A stretch of DNA of 64,000 bases from Emticicia sp. BO119 (GCF_013912375.1 NZ_JACETV010000010.1:124001-188000), one strand, 5' to 3'; positions 1-8,512 are shown, counted from the stretch's first letter. Notes: generated by a model not told the origin, from the letters alone. Numbers and translations: made by a program.

Positions 1-474
1 TTTCTTCATATACTCTACATAACTTGCCATATTAAGTCGATTAAAGTACTGATTAAAATTCTTTGGATGATAAAAGAACTTCTTGTACTTCTGACCGATA
101 TACCATTGATAGCCAAACAAAGATGGGAAACCCTGTAATTCAATTAATTGCGGGCTTAATTCTCCTTTTTCGTCACGAGTGACGGCAAAATCAATAGCTA
201 AAAAATTCGGATGGCTATCTTCATTAGGTACTATCTGGTTAATCGGAATCGCCCTTTCAGTTTTAGATTTAAAATCATCTTTCAACAGTGTATCAATTAT
301 ATCGTTGCAAGCCTGTAGTAGCTTGATCTTGAGCAATTGAGGTACAAAAACCGGAGTTTCTGCTACACGAAAATCTAATTGAGATGGGAAATCCTTTTCA
401 ATTTCTGCTAATAGAGCCTTATATTTTTCTGGAGAAAAACTTTCGTTGAATTGATGACGGATTTCGGGTATCAT
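1..474 (-). CDS. Uncharacterised protein, 3' end cut by window edge; possibly ATP-grasp-like
   Basis: The reading frame is open from the ATG at 474 to the left edge, giving 158 residues with the C-terminus missing. I do not recognise the family. It has no signal peptide or membrane segment. The most distinctive stretch is a run of the type AIDFAVTRDEKGE..PQLIELQGFPSLFGYQ at about residues 93-123. This resembles the segment of atypical ATP-grasp enzymes in which a strand ends in an acidic Mg-binding residue (L-I-E-L-Q). That resemblance is my inference and is weak. It is the last visible gene of a minus-strand run with an amidotransferase, an amide ligase and an ATP-grasp gene, so a role in the same pathway is likely. 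The frame extends upstream to GTG 507 and TTG 528, but the ATG fits best. Confidence 0.6.
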   Translation of the reverse strand, partial: MIPEIRHQFNESFSPEKYKALLAEIEKDFPSQLDFRVAETPVFVPQLLKIKLLQACNDIIDTLLKDDFKSKTERAIPINQIVPNEDSHPNFLAIDFAVTRDEKGELSPQLIELQGFPSLFGYQWYIGQKYKKFFYHPKNFNQYFNRLNMASYVEYMKK

Positions 475-587
475 ATTATGAAAGGAATTTAATGTGATGA
501 ATACCACCAGCGTTAGAAGAAAATACAATAAAAAGATAATCTATCAAATAAATAAGGTTTGCAATTTCCCCAGACTCGATACTTATT

Positions 588-1397
588 TTATGCCAGTTCT
601 AAGATGCGCTCAGCAGCATTTCTTAAAAAAGTAGGGATAACCACAGATTCGGTCAGCATAATTTTATCAGGGTCGTCTAAACGTTCAATCATTTCCTCAT
701 ATTTTTCAGTACCATATTCCTTAATGACTGCCAACATCTTTTCTTCCTGCTTGAAATACCGCATCATACCTTCAGAGTCAGCTTCGGGATGAAATTGAGT
801 TCCAAAGACTTCATCAGAGAATCGGATAGCCATGATCGCACGCTCTAAAGGAACATAGGGTCTGACTTTCTCCAGACATAAAACTTTGGCTCCGAATCCA
901 GTGATTTTATTCCAGTTTGGTTGAATTAATTGATAGTCTCTTGAATCAACGGCATAGAAGATTTCAGGTAATTTTTCGAAGAAAGGCTCATTGTTACCCT
1001 CTTCTGTACGATGAATTGGCATTACTCCAAAAGAAGTGGATCTTCTTTTGCAAACATTCCCGAATCCTAAATGATGGCTGGCTATCTGGAAAGAATGGCA
1101 TATCAGGAAAAGGTACTTCTTAACCTCATTTAGTTGGTTATATTCAAAGATACTATCTACAAAATCATTAAATTGTTTCTCCCAAAGATTACCTTCCGGT
1201 AATGGATTGCCAGGGCCTCCGGTAGAAATAAAAATCTGATATTTATTAATATCAGGAATTTCGTTTTTTTGCCTTACATCAAAAATATCATAGCTGCCAA
1301 CTCCTTGTTCAGACAAAAACTGATTACATAACATCTTTATACAGCGCATACCTTCGTTTGGTCGGCCATCGTACATATCTAAAATTGCAATATTCAT
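588..1397 (-). CDS. Class I glutamine amidotransferase-like protein
   Basis: Cytoplasmic GATase1-fold protein of 269 residues. The catalytic triad is visible: Cys100 in LICHSFQ, and His203 and Glu205 in TQFHPEADS. The oxyanion-side glycine loop STGGPGNPL lies at about residues 58-66. In the family this domain hydrolyses glutamine or a gamma-glutamyl amide and passes ammonia to a partner synthetase. No synthetase domain is fused here, so it acts alone or with a neighbour. It lies between the unknown edge gene and a carboxylate-amine ligase, which suggests that it removes or supplies an amide or gamma-glutamyl group in that pathway. The frame also starts at GTG 1403, but ATG 1397 gives a cleaner start (MNIAILDMYDG). 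The TAAATTTG promoter and palindrome at 1447-1469 suggest that it can be transcribed separately. Confidence 0.85.
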   Translation of the reverse strand: MNIAILDMYDGRPNEGMRCIKMLCNQFLSEQGVGSYDIFDVRQKNEIPDINKYQIFISTGGPGNPLPEGNLWEKQFNDFVDSIFEYNQLNEVKKYLFLICHSFQIASHHLGFGNVCKRRSTSFGVMPIHRTEEGNNEPFFEKLPEIFYAVDSRDYQLIQPNWNKITGFGAKVLCLEKVRPYVPLERAIMAIRFSDEVFGTQFHPEADSEGMMRYFKQEEKMLAVIKEYGTEKYEEMIERLDDPDKIMLTESVVIPTFLRNAAERILELA

Positions 1398-1406
1398 AAA
1401 CACTCA

Positions 1407-1428
1407 GGCTTGCCTAAATCGGCAAGGC
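1407..1428 (-). promoter_or_regulatory. Hairpin in 5' leader of the amidotransferase gene
   Basis: CTTGCC (1409-1414) pairs with GGCAAG (1421-1426) around a 6-nt loop, with one mismatch and one more G-C pair outside. It ends about 10 nt upstream of the ATG at 1397, so in the mRNA it sits next to the translation start and could affect initiation. Function not known. Confidence 0.35.
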
Positions 1429-1446
1429 ATAAATTAGTAAAATTAA

Positions 1447-1469
1447 CACAAATTTAATGTAAATTTGTG
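1447..1469 (-). promoter_or_regulatory. 23-bp palindrome overlapping a -7 box
   Basis: CACAAATTTA (1447-1456), ATG spacer, TAAATTTGTG (1460-1469): a perfect 10-bp inverted repeat. Each arm contains the Bacteroidota -7 box TAnnTTTG, one in each direction (TAAATTTG on minus at 1456-1449, on plus at 1460-1467). The minus-strand copy is well placed to drive the amidotransferase gene. The symmetry could instead mark a dimeric regulator site. No clear -33 element is seen. Confidence 0.45.
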
Positions 1470-1500
1470 GATTCGGCTAAAAAACTACGAGTTAAACTAA

Positions 1501-1531
1501 TAATCCTGCAAGGACCAGACATGCAGGATTA
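1501..1531 (-). terminator. Hairpin downstream of the carboxylate-amine ligase
   Basis: TAATCCTGCA (1501-1510) and TGCAGGATTA (1522-1531) form a perfect 10-bp stem with an 11-nt loop. It lies 50 bp past the ligase stop codon. A T-run follows only after some distance on the minus strand, so it is a weak terminator or an mRNA-processing and stability hairpin. Confidence 0.5.
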
Positions 1532-1580
1532 GTTAAACCTAAAAGTATTTAACAAAAATATCTGGGTTTGTAGTTCATAT

Positions 1581-2678
1581 TTATAGCCCGATTTTAGTCT
1601 CTGAAACAATATAATCAACCACTGTTTTCAGGCTCTTGGTTTCTTCAAATACTTTCAACTGTCTGTCAGCACCACTACCCATTCTGAGTATTTCATGAAT
1701 ATATTCCACCTCTTTGCGGCTTCCTAATTCATCTAAAACATCATCAACAAACTCCATGAGTTCTTCCGCAAGGTAAGAATATGGCACCTCAACCTCTTTC
1801 CCAAAATCAATCAGATTACCATGAATACCATATCTTGCCGCTCGCCATTTATTTTCACTGATAAGCATTCTGTGGTAAGTACGGAAACTCAGATTCTGTT
1901 GATGTAATTTATGAATTTTTGCAATAATGGCTTGCATCAGAGCAGCCAGGCAAATGGTTTCATCAACCCTCATCGGAATATCGCATATTCTGAATTCGAC
2001 AGTTGGGTAGAAAGGATGAAGTCGGATATCCCACCAGATTTTTTTTCCGTTATCAATACAATTAGTTTTTACCAAAAGATTAATATAATTATCATACTCT
2101 GCTACACTTGAAAAATAATCAGGAATGCCTGTTCTCGGGAATTTGTCAAAGACTTTCGATCGATAAGATTTAAAGCCTGTATTTCGGCCACACCAAAAAG
2201 GAGAATTGGTAGAAAGTGCATAAATATGTGGCAGGAAATATCTTGCAGTATTTAATATTTGCATTCCCTCTTCCCGGTTTGGAATACCAACATGAACGTG
2301 TAAACCAAAAATTAGATTTGAACGGGCCACGTCACGCATATCATCAATCAATTTTTCATACCTTTCATTTGGCGTAATCAATTGTTTTTGCCAATCAGAA
2401 AATGGGTGAGTCCCGGCCGCTGCTATGTGAAGATTCTGTTTAGCAGCCAGGTCAAACAACATTCTACGCAAATAGGTTACTTCTTCTCTTGCTTGTTGAA
2501 TATTTTCACATACACTCGAAATCATCTCAACCACAGCCTGATGCATTTCCTGTTTAATTCTTTCTTGTAAAATTACCTGACCACCCTCAACTAATTTAGA
2601 CATATGAGAGCGAAGCTCACGCGTTTTTGGGTCAATTGTCTGAAATTCTTCCTCAATACCTAATGTAAATTGTGACAT
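1581..2678 (-). CDS. Carboxylate-amine ligase, GCS2 (YbdK) family
   Basis: Cytoplasmic ATP-dependent ligase of 365 residues, the usual length of the YbdK branch of the glutamate-cysteine ligase family 2. The N-terminal signature LGIEEEFQTIDP (residues 6-17) supplies the metal-binding acidic residues. Further family motifs are GLHVHVGIPNREEGM (about 124-138), EFRICDIPMRVDE (about 228-240) and the late ENKWRAARYGIHG (about 276-288). The family joins a carboxylate, typically glutamate, to an amine through an acyl-phosphate. YbdK-type members have only weak glutamate-cysteine ligase activity and their true substrates are usually unknown. Flanking hairpins separate it from both neighbours. It is 86 bp downstream of the ATP-grasp gene, which may supply or extend the same product. 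Confidence 0.9.
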   Translation of the reverse strand: MSQFTLGIEEEFQTIDPKTRELRSHMSKLVEGGQVILQERIKQEMHQAVVEMISSVCENIQQAREEVTYLRRMLFDLAAKQNLHIAAAGTHPFSDWQKQLITPNERYEKLIDDMRDVARSNLIFGLHVHVGIPNREEGMQILNTARYFLPHIYALSTNSPFWCGRNTGFKSYRSKVFDKFPRTGIPDYFSSVAEYDNYINLLVKTNCIDNGKKIWWDIRLHPFYPTVEFRICDIPMRVDETICLAALMQAIIAKIHKLHQQNLSFRTYHRMLISENKWRAARYGIHGNLIDFGKEVEVPYSYLAEELMEFVDDVLDELGSRKEVEYIHEILRMGSGADRQLKVFEETKSLKTVVDYIVSETKIGL

Positions 2679-2722
2679 AATTTTCTTAGTTCAGGGTGTT
2701 AACAGTGGAACAGTTTAGTATC

Positions 2723-2752
2723 GGTTGGCAATAAATAGGTGTATTGCCAACC
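2723..2752 (-). terminator. Hairpin between ATP-grasp and carboxylate-amine ligase genes
   Basis: GGTTGGCAAT (2723-2732) and ATTGCCAACC (2743-2752) form a perfect 10-bp stem with a 10-nt loop. It starts 12 bp past the ATP-grasp stop codon. There is no long T-run after it on the minus strand, so it may attenuate rather than end transcription. Confidence 0.5.
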
Positions 2753-2764
2753 TTAATCAATGAT

Positions 2765-3865
2765 TTATTTTTTTGTAGAAGCTTTTTTAGGTGCATCTTC
2801 CTTTTTAGTAGCAATAGCTTTCTTAACAGGTGCTGTTTTTGTTGTTGCCTCTGCCTTCTTGGCAGGAGCAGTTTTTTTATCTGATGCCGGAGCCTGAGGT
2901 ACATAAGGCGCAGTATTTCCTACAGCAGAACCTACAAATGTGCCCCATGTACAGTTATTCTGTCCATCCTTTTGCTCAATGGCTCTTTCAATTGCCATTT
3001 TTGCCGCATTTTCTACAATCCATTCAAAATTATGCTGACCTACAGAGTTTACATCTGCATCAGGAGCAGGGTTACAGAAATCAATTGCGTATGGAATTCC
3101 GTCTCGAATAGCAAATTCTACTGTATTGAAGTCATAGCCTAAAGCCTTATTTAATTTCAATACATAATCGGTAATGGTTGCCATAAGTTTTTTATGCTCT
3201 TCTCCTTGAGTTTTTGGTTGAGTAGCATATCTTAAATGATGCGGGTTGCGGGGTTCGTATGGCATTATATGTACATATTTACCGTTTAAACAATAACAAC
3301 GGTAATAATCTGTAAACTGAATTTCTTCCTGCAACAACATTACTAACTGCCCGGTTTCTTCATGCTTTTGCCATAGGTCATTTGGGTCATATACTTTGTA
3401 AACACTTTTCCAGCCACCACCGGCATGAGGCTTCATATATGCCGGGAAACCAATTTGCCCAAACATATATTCCCAATCCATCGGAAACTTCAGGTTTCTG
3501 AACGATTTCTCAGTCGTATCTGTAGGTCGCTCTTTTGAAGGTAATAAAACAGTTTTTGGTACAGGTACACCAAGTTTAACTGCCAGACAGTTGTTGAAGA
3601 ATTTTTCATCTGCACTCCACCAGAATGGATTATTAATTACTGCAGTACCACAAAGGGCCGCATTTTTAAGATAAGCTCTGTAGAATGGGACATCCTGAGA
3701 AATTCGATCAATAATTACTGCATAATCAGTTGCAACTCCTTGCTCTACTTTAGCAATAGACACCGGCTCTGCAATAATTCCGGCAGGAGCAGTTCTATTA
3801 ACTTCTTCAATAAATGCCCACGGAAAAGTATCTTCCATGCCAAAAAGAATTCCTATTTTTTTCAT
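2765..3865 (-). CDS. ATP-grasp ligase with Lys/Ala/Thr-rich C-terminal tail
   Basis: Cytoplasmic ATP-grasp protein of 366 residues. The N-terminus KKIGILFGMEDTFPWAF resembles the first Rossmann-like segment of D-Ala-D-Ala/RimK-type ligases. Later visible parts are FPAYMKPHAGGGW (about 138-150, the nucleotide-binding lysine and glycine loop), LLQEEIQFTDYYR (hinge strand), FNTVEFAIRDG and AIDFCNPAPDAD (about 265-277), where Glu/Asp/Asn should bind Mg. The family forms amide or peptide bonds through an acyl-phosphate. Residues from about 325 onward are a low-complexity tail with repeated KK, AP and TK units, unlike a folded domain and unusual for the family. ATG 3865 is preferred over TTG 3871. 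The substrate is unknown; the neighbours suggest an amino-acid or peptide conjugate. Confidence 0.85.
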   Translation of the reverse strand: MKKIGILFGMEDTFPWAFIEEVNRTAPAGIIAEPVSIAKVEQGVATDYAVIIDRISQDVPFYRAYLKNAALCGTAVINNPFWWSADEKFFNNCLAVKLGVPVPKTVLLPSKERPTDTTEKSFRNLKFPMDWEYMFGQIGFPAYMKPHAGGGWKSVYKVYDPNDLWQKHEETGQLVMLLQEEIQFTDYYRCYCLNGKYVHIMPYEPRNPHHLRYATQPKTQGEEHKKLMATITDYVLKLNKALGYDFNTVEFAIRDGIPYAIDFCNPAPDADVNSVGQHNFEWIVENAAKMAIERAIEQKDGQNNCTWGTFVGSAVGNTAPYVPQAPASDKKTAPAKKAEATTKTAPVKKAIATKKEDAPKKASTKK

Positions 3866-3959
3866 AAACAAGTCTTGATTAAATAATCTATATTTTTTTA
3901 ACTGAAATTATTACAACTCCTTTTATTATCAGACCTCGTCAAATCTGAATGGTCATAAC

Positions 3960-4679
3960 TTAAATTTGCCCGGCTATCATTTTACCTATATACTCCGGGA
4001 ACATCATACGCCATAAGGGCCAATCGTGTGAAGCCCATTTTTTCTCGTCATACCAGTGGTCAATTCCTCTTTCTGCCAAAATACGAGACATACTAATATT
4101 ATCATCTTTACAAATATCCCAATCAGATGTTCCTAAGACAATTTTCATATGATTATATTTCCACCCTTCCTGATTTTGCATATAATCTATCGGATTATTA
4201 AAATAAACATTGTCATCAAAATAACCTTTCATAAAGCTCTTTATATCAAAAGCACCACTCATGCTGAAACAATAGTCTACTACATCAGGGTATTTAAGTG
4301 CAAAATTGGTACAATGATAACCACCAAAGCTACACCCGGCTACAGCTACTCTATGCACACTACATTCTCTTTGAATTGCGGGGATAAGCTCTTCACGAAT
4401 AAATCGGGTATATAGATTGTAATTGAATATTTTAACATTCGGAGATAAGCCTTGTGCGTAAAAACTCTGAAAATCTATGCTATCTACATTGTATAGTTTT
4501 ACTTTCCCTTCGTTTACTAAATTAGCAATTGAATTATTGAGTCCGAAATCTCGGTTTTGAAGATAGTTCCCCATAGAAGTAGGAAACATAAGAACAGGAT
4601 ACCCCCAATGTCCGCTTACTAAAAGGTCTATATCTCTACCCAGAAAATGAGAAAAGAATTTAATGTGTTTTTCGTCCAT
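3960..4679 (-). CDS. Alpha/beta-hydrolase, esterase-D-like
   Basis: Protein of 239 residues with no signal peptide, so probably cytoplasmic. The nucleophile elbow is GCSFGGYH (Ser at about residue 121). The likely acid is Asp in GTSDWDIC (about 183-190) and the likely base is His in WASHDWPLW (about 217-225). The fold fits the putative-esterase family (PF00756-like), whose members cleave esters, thioesters or amides. It is the first gene of the minus-strand amide-ligase cluster, about 95 bp ahead of the ATP-grasp gene, so it may hydrolyse or transfer an acyl group from the cluster's product. The exported esterase starting at 4964 is of the same broad family but is divergently transcribed and carries a signal peptide. 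Confidence 0.85.
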   Translation of the reverse strand: MDEKHIKFFSHFLGRDIDLLVSGHWGYPVLMFPTSMGNYLQNRDFGLNNSIANLVNEGKVKLYNVDSIDFQSFYAQGLSPNVKIFNYNLYTRFIREELIPAIQRECSVHRVAVAGCSFGGYHCTNFALKYPDVVDYCFSMSGAFDIKSFMKGYFDDNVYFNNPIDYMQNQEGWKYNHMKIVLGTSDWDICKDDNISMSRILAERGIDHWYDEKKWASHDWPLWRMMFPEYIGKMIAGQI

Positions 4680-4885
4680 ACAGCTTAGAGTGTTAAAAAA
4701 GTCTTTGCTTTAAGAGCAGTTTATTTGATTGATGAAATATTTTTAATGCAAAAATCGTATATTATGTGTGAATGAAAAAATATTTTACCAAATAAAATTT
4801 TGAATAACAATTGTATGGTATTTTGTATTTGAAATAAAATTTTGTAAAAACTTTTTTATAAAAAATAAAATATTGTTTTGTGGGG

Positions 4886-4920
4886 TTTTGATGTTTTCGG
4901 GTGCTGAATTTGTATTTTTG
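4886..4920 (+). promoter_or_regulatory. Putative promoter for exported esterase
   Basis: A TATTTTTG box (4913-4920) matches the Bacteroidota -7 consensus TAnnTTTG. A TTTTG (4886-4890) lies 22 bp upstream as a possible -33 element. The start codon at 4964 is 43 bp downstream. The divergent gap 4680-4963 is otherwise very AT-rich, with no other feature seen. Confidence 0.4.
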
Positions 4921-4963
4921 TCAGAATAAAACATTTAACTGAAATATTAGTCGATTTTAACTA

Positions 4964-5857
4964 ATGAAACAAATGATTTGCAAAAATTTTGTTCCTTCAA
5001 CTTGGCTAATAGCTTTTTTATCAATCTTTTTACCAATTAAAACCTATTCACAAGTGCATCAGATTTCCGTTAGTAGAAACCTTAAAATTAATTCAGAATA
5101 CCTCAATAGGGAAGTTGCTTATGATATTATTTTACCCCCACAATTCAACGCCAAAAATGATTATAATAAAGTGCTTTTTATGAACGATGGTCAGGATTTG
5201 GAAGTACTCAATATGGAACAAATTCTTCAAAATCTTTATCAAAACAATGAGATCGATCCTTTTGTTTTAGTAGCAATTCATACCAATGAAAACAGAATTA
5301 AGGAATACGGTACTGCCGCTATGGCTGACTATAAAAACAGGGGGAACCTGGCCGGGAAATATAATAACTTTATAGTAAAGGAACTATTACCTCAAATCCG
5401 GATGGCCTATAATACCTCCATGCGAAAGCAGGATAATTTCTTCTGTGGTTTTTCATTAGGGGGGCTTTCTGCAATGGATATTGTCTGGAATAACCCTGAT
5501 ACCTTTGCTAAGGTAGGCGTTTTTAGCGGGTCTTTCTGGTGGAGGAAGAAAGCATATGAGGAGGGCTACGATGATGATAAAGATAGAATTATGCACGATA
5601 TAGTGAGAAATGACAGTTATCATAATGGACAAAAATTCTGGTTTGAATGTGGAACAAATGATGAAAAAGATGACAGAAATAAAAATGGAATAATCGATTC
5701 AATTGAAGATACTCTTGATCTCATTACGGAATTGGAAAACCTTGGATACAGAAAAAACGTTGATATAGTATATTATGAGATAAAAGAAGGTGAGCATAAC
5801 CAGAAGACATGGAGTGAAGCAATGCCGGTCTTTTTGAAATGGCTGATCGGAAAATAA
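4964..5857 (+). CDS. Exported alpha/beta-hydrolase (putative esterase)
   Basis: Protein of 297 residues. Residues 1-30 form a signal peptide (hydrophobic STWLIAFLSIFLPI, cleavage after TYSQ). The mature part is a PF00756-type esterase with nucleophile motif CGFSLGGLSAMD (Ser at about residue 167), an acidic loop rich in Asp (DEKDDRNKNG), and a C-terminal EGEHNQKTWSEAMP with the likely catalytic His. The family includes enterochelin-esterase-like and feruloyl/acetyl esterases. The substrate cannot be read from the sequence. It should act in the periplasm. The DUF5686 gene follows after 36 bp and may be co-transcribed. Confidence 0.85.
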   Translation: MKQMICKNFVPSTWLIAFLSIFLPIKTYSQVHQISVSRNLKINSEYLNREVAYDIILPPQFNAKNDYNKVLFMNDGQDLEVLNMEQILQNLYQNNEIDPFVLVAIHTNENRIKEYGTAAMADYKNRGNLAGKYNNFIVKELLPQIRMAYNTSMRKQDNFFCGFSLGGLSAMDIVWNNPDTFAKVGVFSGSFWWRKKAYEEGYDDDKDRIMHDIVRNDSYHNGQKFWFECGTNDEKDDRNKNGIIDSIEDTLDLITELENLGYRKNVDIVYYEIKEGEHNQKTWSEAMPVFLKWLIGK

Positions 5858-5893
5858 ATCCCATAGTTGGCTTAATTTACGTTTAAAATATTT

Positions 5894-8512
5894 ATGCATA
5901 AACAATCGCTCATTTATTTTTTCTTCTTTTTCTATACTGAAATACAGGCAGGAGGGATAAAAGGAATAATTACTGATACAAAAGGCGAACGCCTTCCTTT
6001 TACTTCCGTAATTGTAAAAGGTCTGAATTCTGGTACAATGGCTAATGCTGATGGTGAATACCTGATAAATCTCAAGCCGGGAAACTATGATATTAACTTT
6101 CAGTTTTTAGGATATAAAACCCTGACGCGGCATATAGTAATTGGGCAGGACTTTGTTGAAATGAATATAAAAATGGAAGAACAAACCATTACTCTGAAAG
6201 AGGTAAACATAAGTTCAAAGGAAGAAGACCCCGCTTACACTATCATGCGTAAAGCTATAGCTAAAAGTAAAATCCACCAGAAACAGGTAGTTAATTATCA
6301 GGCCAAGGCCTATGTCAAAAACTCAATTCTTCTCAACAAAATCCCATTAGTTTTAAGAAAAGATTTAAATAAGCAGAATATTAAGGAAGGAGTGCCGTTT
6401 TTGTCAGAATCTGTAATGGAGATAAGTTATACCGAGCCTAATGCTAAATACACCAAAATTTTTGGACAGAAAAGCACTTTTGATGGTATTTCAATTTCCG
6501 ATGGCTTTTACCTGTTTGATTTTTATGACCCTGGTAACAATCGTATATCTCCACTCTCGCCTTTAGCTTTTAAATATTATAAATTTGAATATGAAGGCTT
6601 TTTTGAAGACAGAGGATTAATAGTAAATAAGATTAAAATTATTCCGAAATCTTATGGCGATGGTGTCTGGCAAGGGACCATACATATTATTGACGATTTC
6701 TGGAATATCCATAGTATAGATGTTGAAACAATTGATAATGGACTTAATCTGAAATTGAGCCAGTATTATGGGCCAATTGAAAAAGTATGGCTACCGATTA
6801 ATCAACGCCTTGATTTCTCAGGAAAACTATTTGGCTTTGACTTTCTGATAAAGGCTCAGGTAAATGCAAATTACTCAGCCATAAAAACGAATCCTACTTT
6901 TGTTGAAGAAATTAAACTGATAGATGAAACTAAAGAGGGTAAAATTCAGGAACTTCTTACCCGAAAAACTTTAAAAAACTCAAAAACGGAAGAATTACTG
7001 AAAGACCAGAAAGAATTTTCCATAAAGAATCTTAAGAGAATAATGAAAGATTTTGAAAAGGAGGAAAGGGTTCGTGCCAAGGAAAAAAACGAAGATTTCG
7101 GAGTTATTAGTAATGAAATTATTGAAATTGATCCAAAGGCAAAAAATAGAGATTCTACCTATTGGAATTCAGTCAGAAATATTCCATTAACTGCCGAAGA
7201 AAAAGAAAGTTATGAGTTTGGTGATAGTATAAAAGTTGCTCAGGTGCTCAAAAGAGATAGTCTTAAAAGAGATTCTATCCGAAAGTCATGGCAGTACTTT
7301 ATCATGAATTATGATTTCAAACTTAAAAATGGCAGGTATTTACATTTTGAGCCACCATATATGCCTTTGGTTGGTCTAAACTATAATTCAGTAGAGGGTA
7401 TTGTGGCAGATTTGGGGTTAGGGTATAAAAACTATACATTTTTTAGCCCAAGAGTCAGGTTTAAATACAATGTTTATGGTAATATTCGATATGCTTTTGA
7501 GGAAAAAAAAGTGAGAGGGAAATTAGGCTTTGAATTTGAAAAAGGACCGTCAAAAATCACATTTGGTATTGGTAAATATATTGCTCAGTTTGATCCGAAT
7601 AGTTTTATATTTGAGTGGATGAATTCTGTTACTACACTTTTGAATGAACAGAACTTTCTGAAAATCTATGATAAAAAGTATATTAACCTCGCATATACCT
7701 ACGAACGGGACCCAAGATTGAGTTTAACAACTAATTTAGAGGTAGCCGAAAGATTTCCTTTAGAAAATTTAAGTAAAATTTATACAATTAAAGACTTTGA
7801 AAAAAATGGCTTTTCTATCAATAACCCGCCAAGTATTGAATTAGGAAGTGGAGCTTTTTCAAAACATACCGCATTTATATGGCAAGGCCAGGTAAAGTGG
7901 ACTCCCTCCTCAAAAATTGCCATTCGGAATGGTATTCGCAAAATTCTTATCGGCAAAGCCCCAGCCATAACGCTGACCTATAAAAAAGGGATGATTGATA
8001 CAGATTTTGATTACCTTAGCCTGAATATTAAACAGAATATTAGTCTTGGTCAACTTGGAAAATTAGATTATATGTTTGAAGTAGGAGACTTTCTGAATGA
8101 TAGAAAAGTTTATCTTATGGATATGAAACATATCAACAATAATTATCTGAATGCCTTGCAAACTGGCTTGTTTGCAAGGTATAGGTTGTTAGATACAAGA
8201 GTGCCTGTAGAAAAAGAAGAGAATATAAGCTATATTAATCAATATAAATTTAGTACAAGCGGACCTTACCTGCAAGGACATATTATTAATGAATTTAAGA
8301 AATTGCTATTTACTCAAGCTTCATTTGTCCGGATATGGGGATTAAAAGAAGATATTTTTGTGAATTATCTTAATTCACCCTCCTTGAAAAACTATGTTGA
8401 AATTGGCTATGGGATTGATGGAATTTTAAAAGCTCTCCGCATTGAGGCTGTAACAAGTTACGAAAATGGGAAATACCAAAGGTGGGGAGTTAAATTGGGT
8501 GTAACAATGTAA
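5894..8512 (+). CDS. DUF5686 outer-membrane protein with carboxypeptidase-regulatory-like N-domain
   Basis: Protein of 872 residues. A short signal peptide (about residues 1-20) is followed by a carboxypeptidase-regulatory-like beta-sandwich (about 21-105) with the typical ADGEYLINL and GYKTLTRHI motifs. The rest is the DUF5686 region. A middle section rich in Lys/Glu (about 350-460) leads into many alternating aromatic strands predicted to form a beta-barrel, ending in the short strand RWGVKLGVTM. The family is widespread in Bacteroidota and its role is unknown. A paralogue lies at 50623-53115. The L,D-transpeptidase follows after 12 bp, so an envelope role is plausible. Confidence 0.85.
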   Translation: MHKQSLIYFFFFFYTEIQAGGIKGIITDTKGERLPFTSVIVKGLNSGTMANADGEYLINLKPGNYDINFQFLGYKTLTRHIVIGQDFVEMNIKMEEQTITLKEVNISSKEEDPAYTIMRKAIAKSKIHQKQVVNYQAKAYVKNSILLNKIPLVLRKDLNKQNIKEGVPFLSESVMEISYTEPNAKYTKIFGQKSTFDGISISDGFYLFDFYDPGNNRISPLSPLAFKYYKFEYEGFFEDRGLIVNKIKIIPKSYGDGVWQGTIHIIDDFWNIHSIDVETIDNGLNLKLSQYYGPIEKVWLPINQRLDFSGKLFGFDFLIKAQVNANYSAIKTNPTFVEEIKLIDETKEGKIQELLTRKTLKNSKTEELLKDQKEFSIKNLKRIMKDFEKEERVRAKEKNEDFGVISNEIIEIDPKAKNRDSTYWNSVRNIPLTAEEKESYEFGDSIKVAQVLKRDSLKRDSIRKSWQYFIMNYDFKLKNGRYLHFEPPYMPLVGLNYNSVEGIVADLGLGYKNYTFFSPRVRFKYNVYGNIRYAFEEKKVRGKLGFEFEKGPSKITFGIGKYIAQFDPNSFIFEWMNSVTTLLNEQNFLKIYDKKYINLAYTYERDPRLSLTTNLEVAERFPLENLSKIYTIKDFEKNGFSINNPPSIELGSGAFSKHTAFIWQGQVKWTPSSKIAIRNGIRKILIGKAPAITLTYKKGMIDTDFDYLSLNIKQNISLGQLGKLDYMFEVGDFLNDRKVYLMDMKHINNNYLNALQTGLFARYRLLDTRVPVEKEENISYINQYKFSTSGPYLQGHIINEFKKLLFTQASFVRIWGLKEDIFVNYLNSPSLKNYVEIGYGIDGILKALRIEAVTSYENGKYQRWGVKLGVTM

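Noticed and set aside
2686-2904. 72-codon minus-strand ORF rich in Lys, Leu and Gln
   Set aside because: It is a frame-shifted reading of the repetitive Lys/Ala tail of the ATP-grasp gene.
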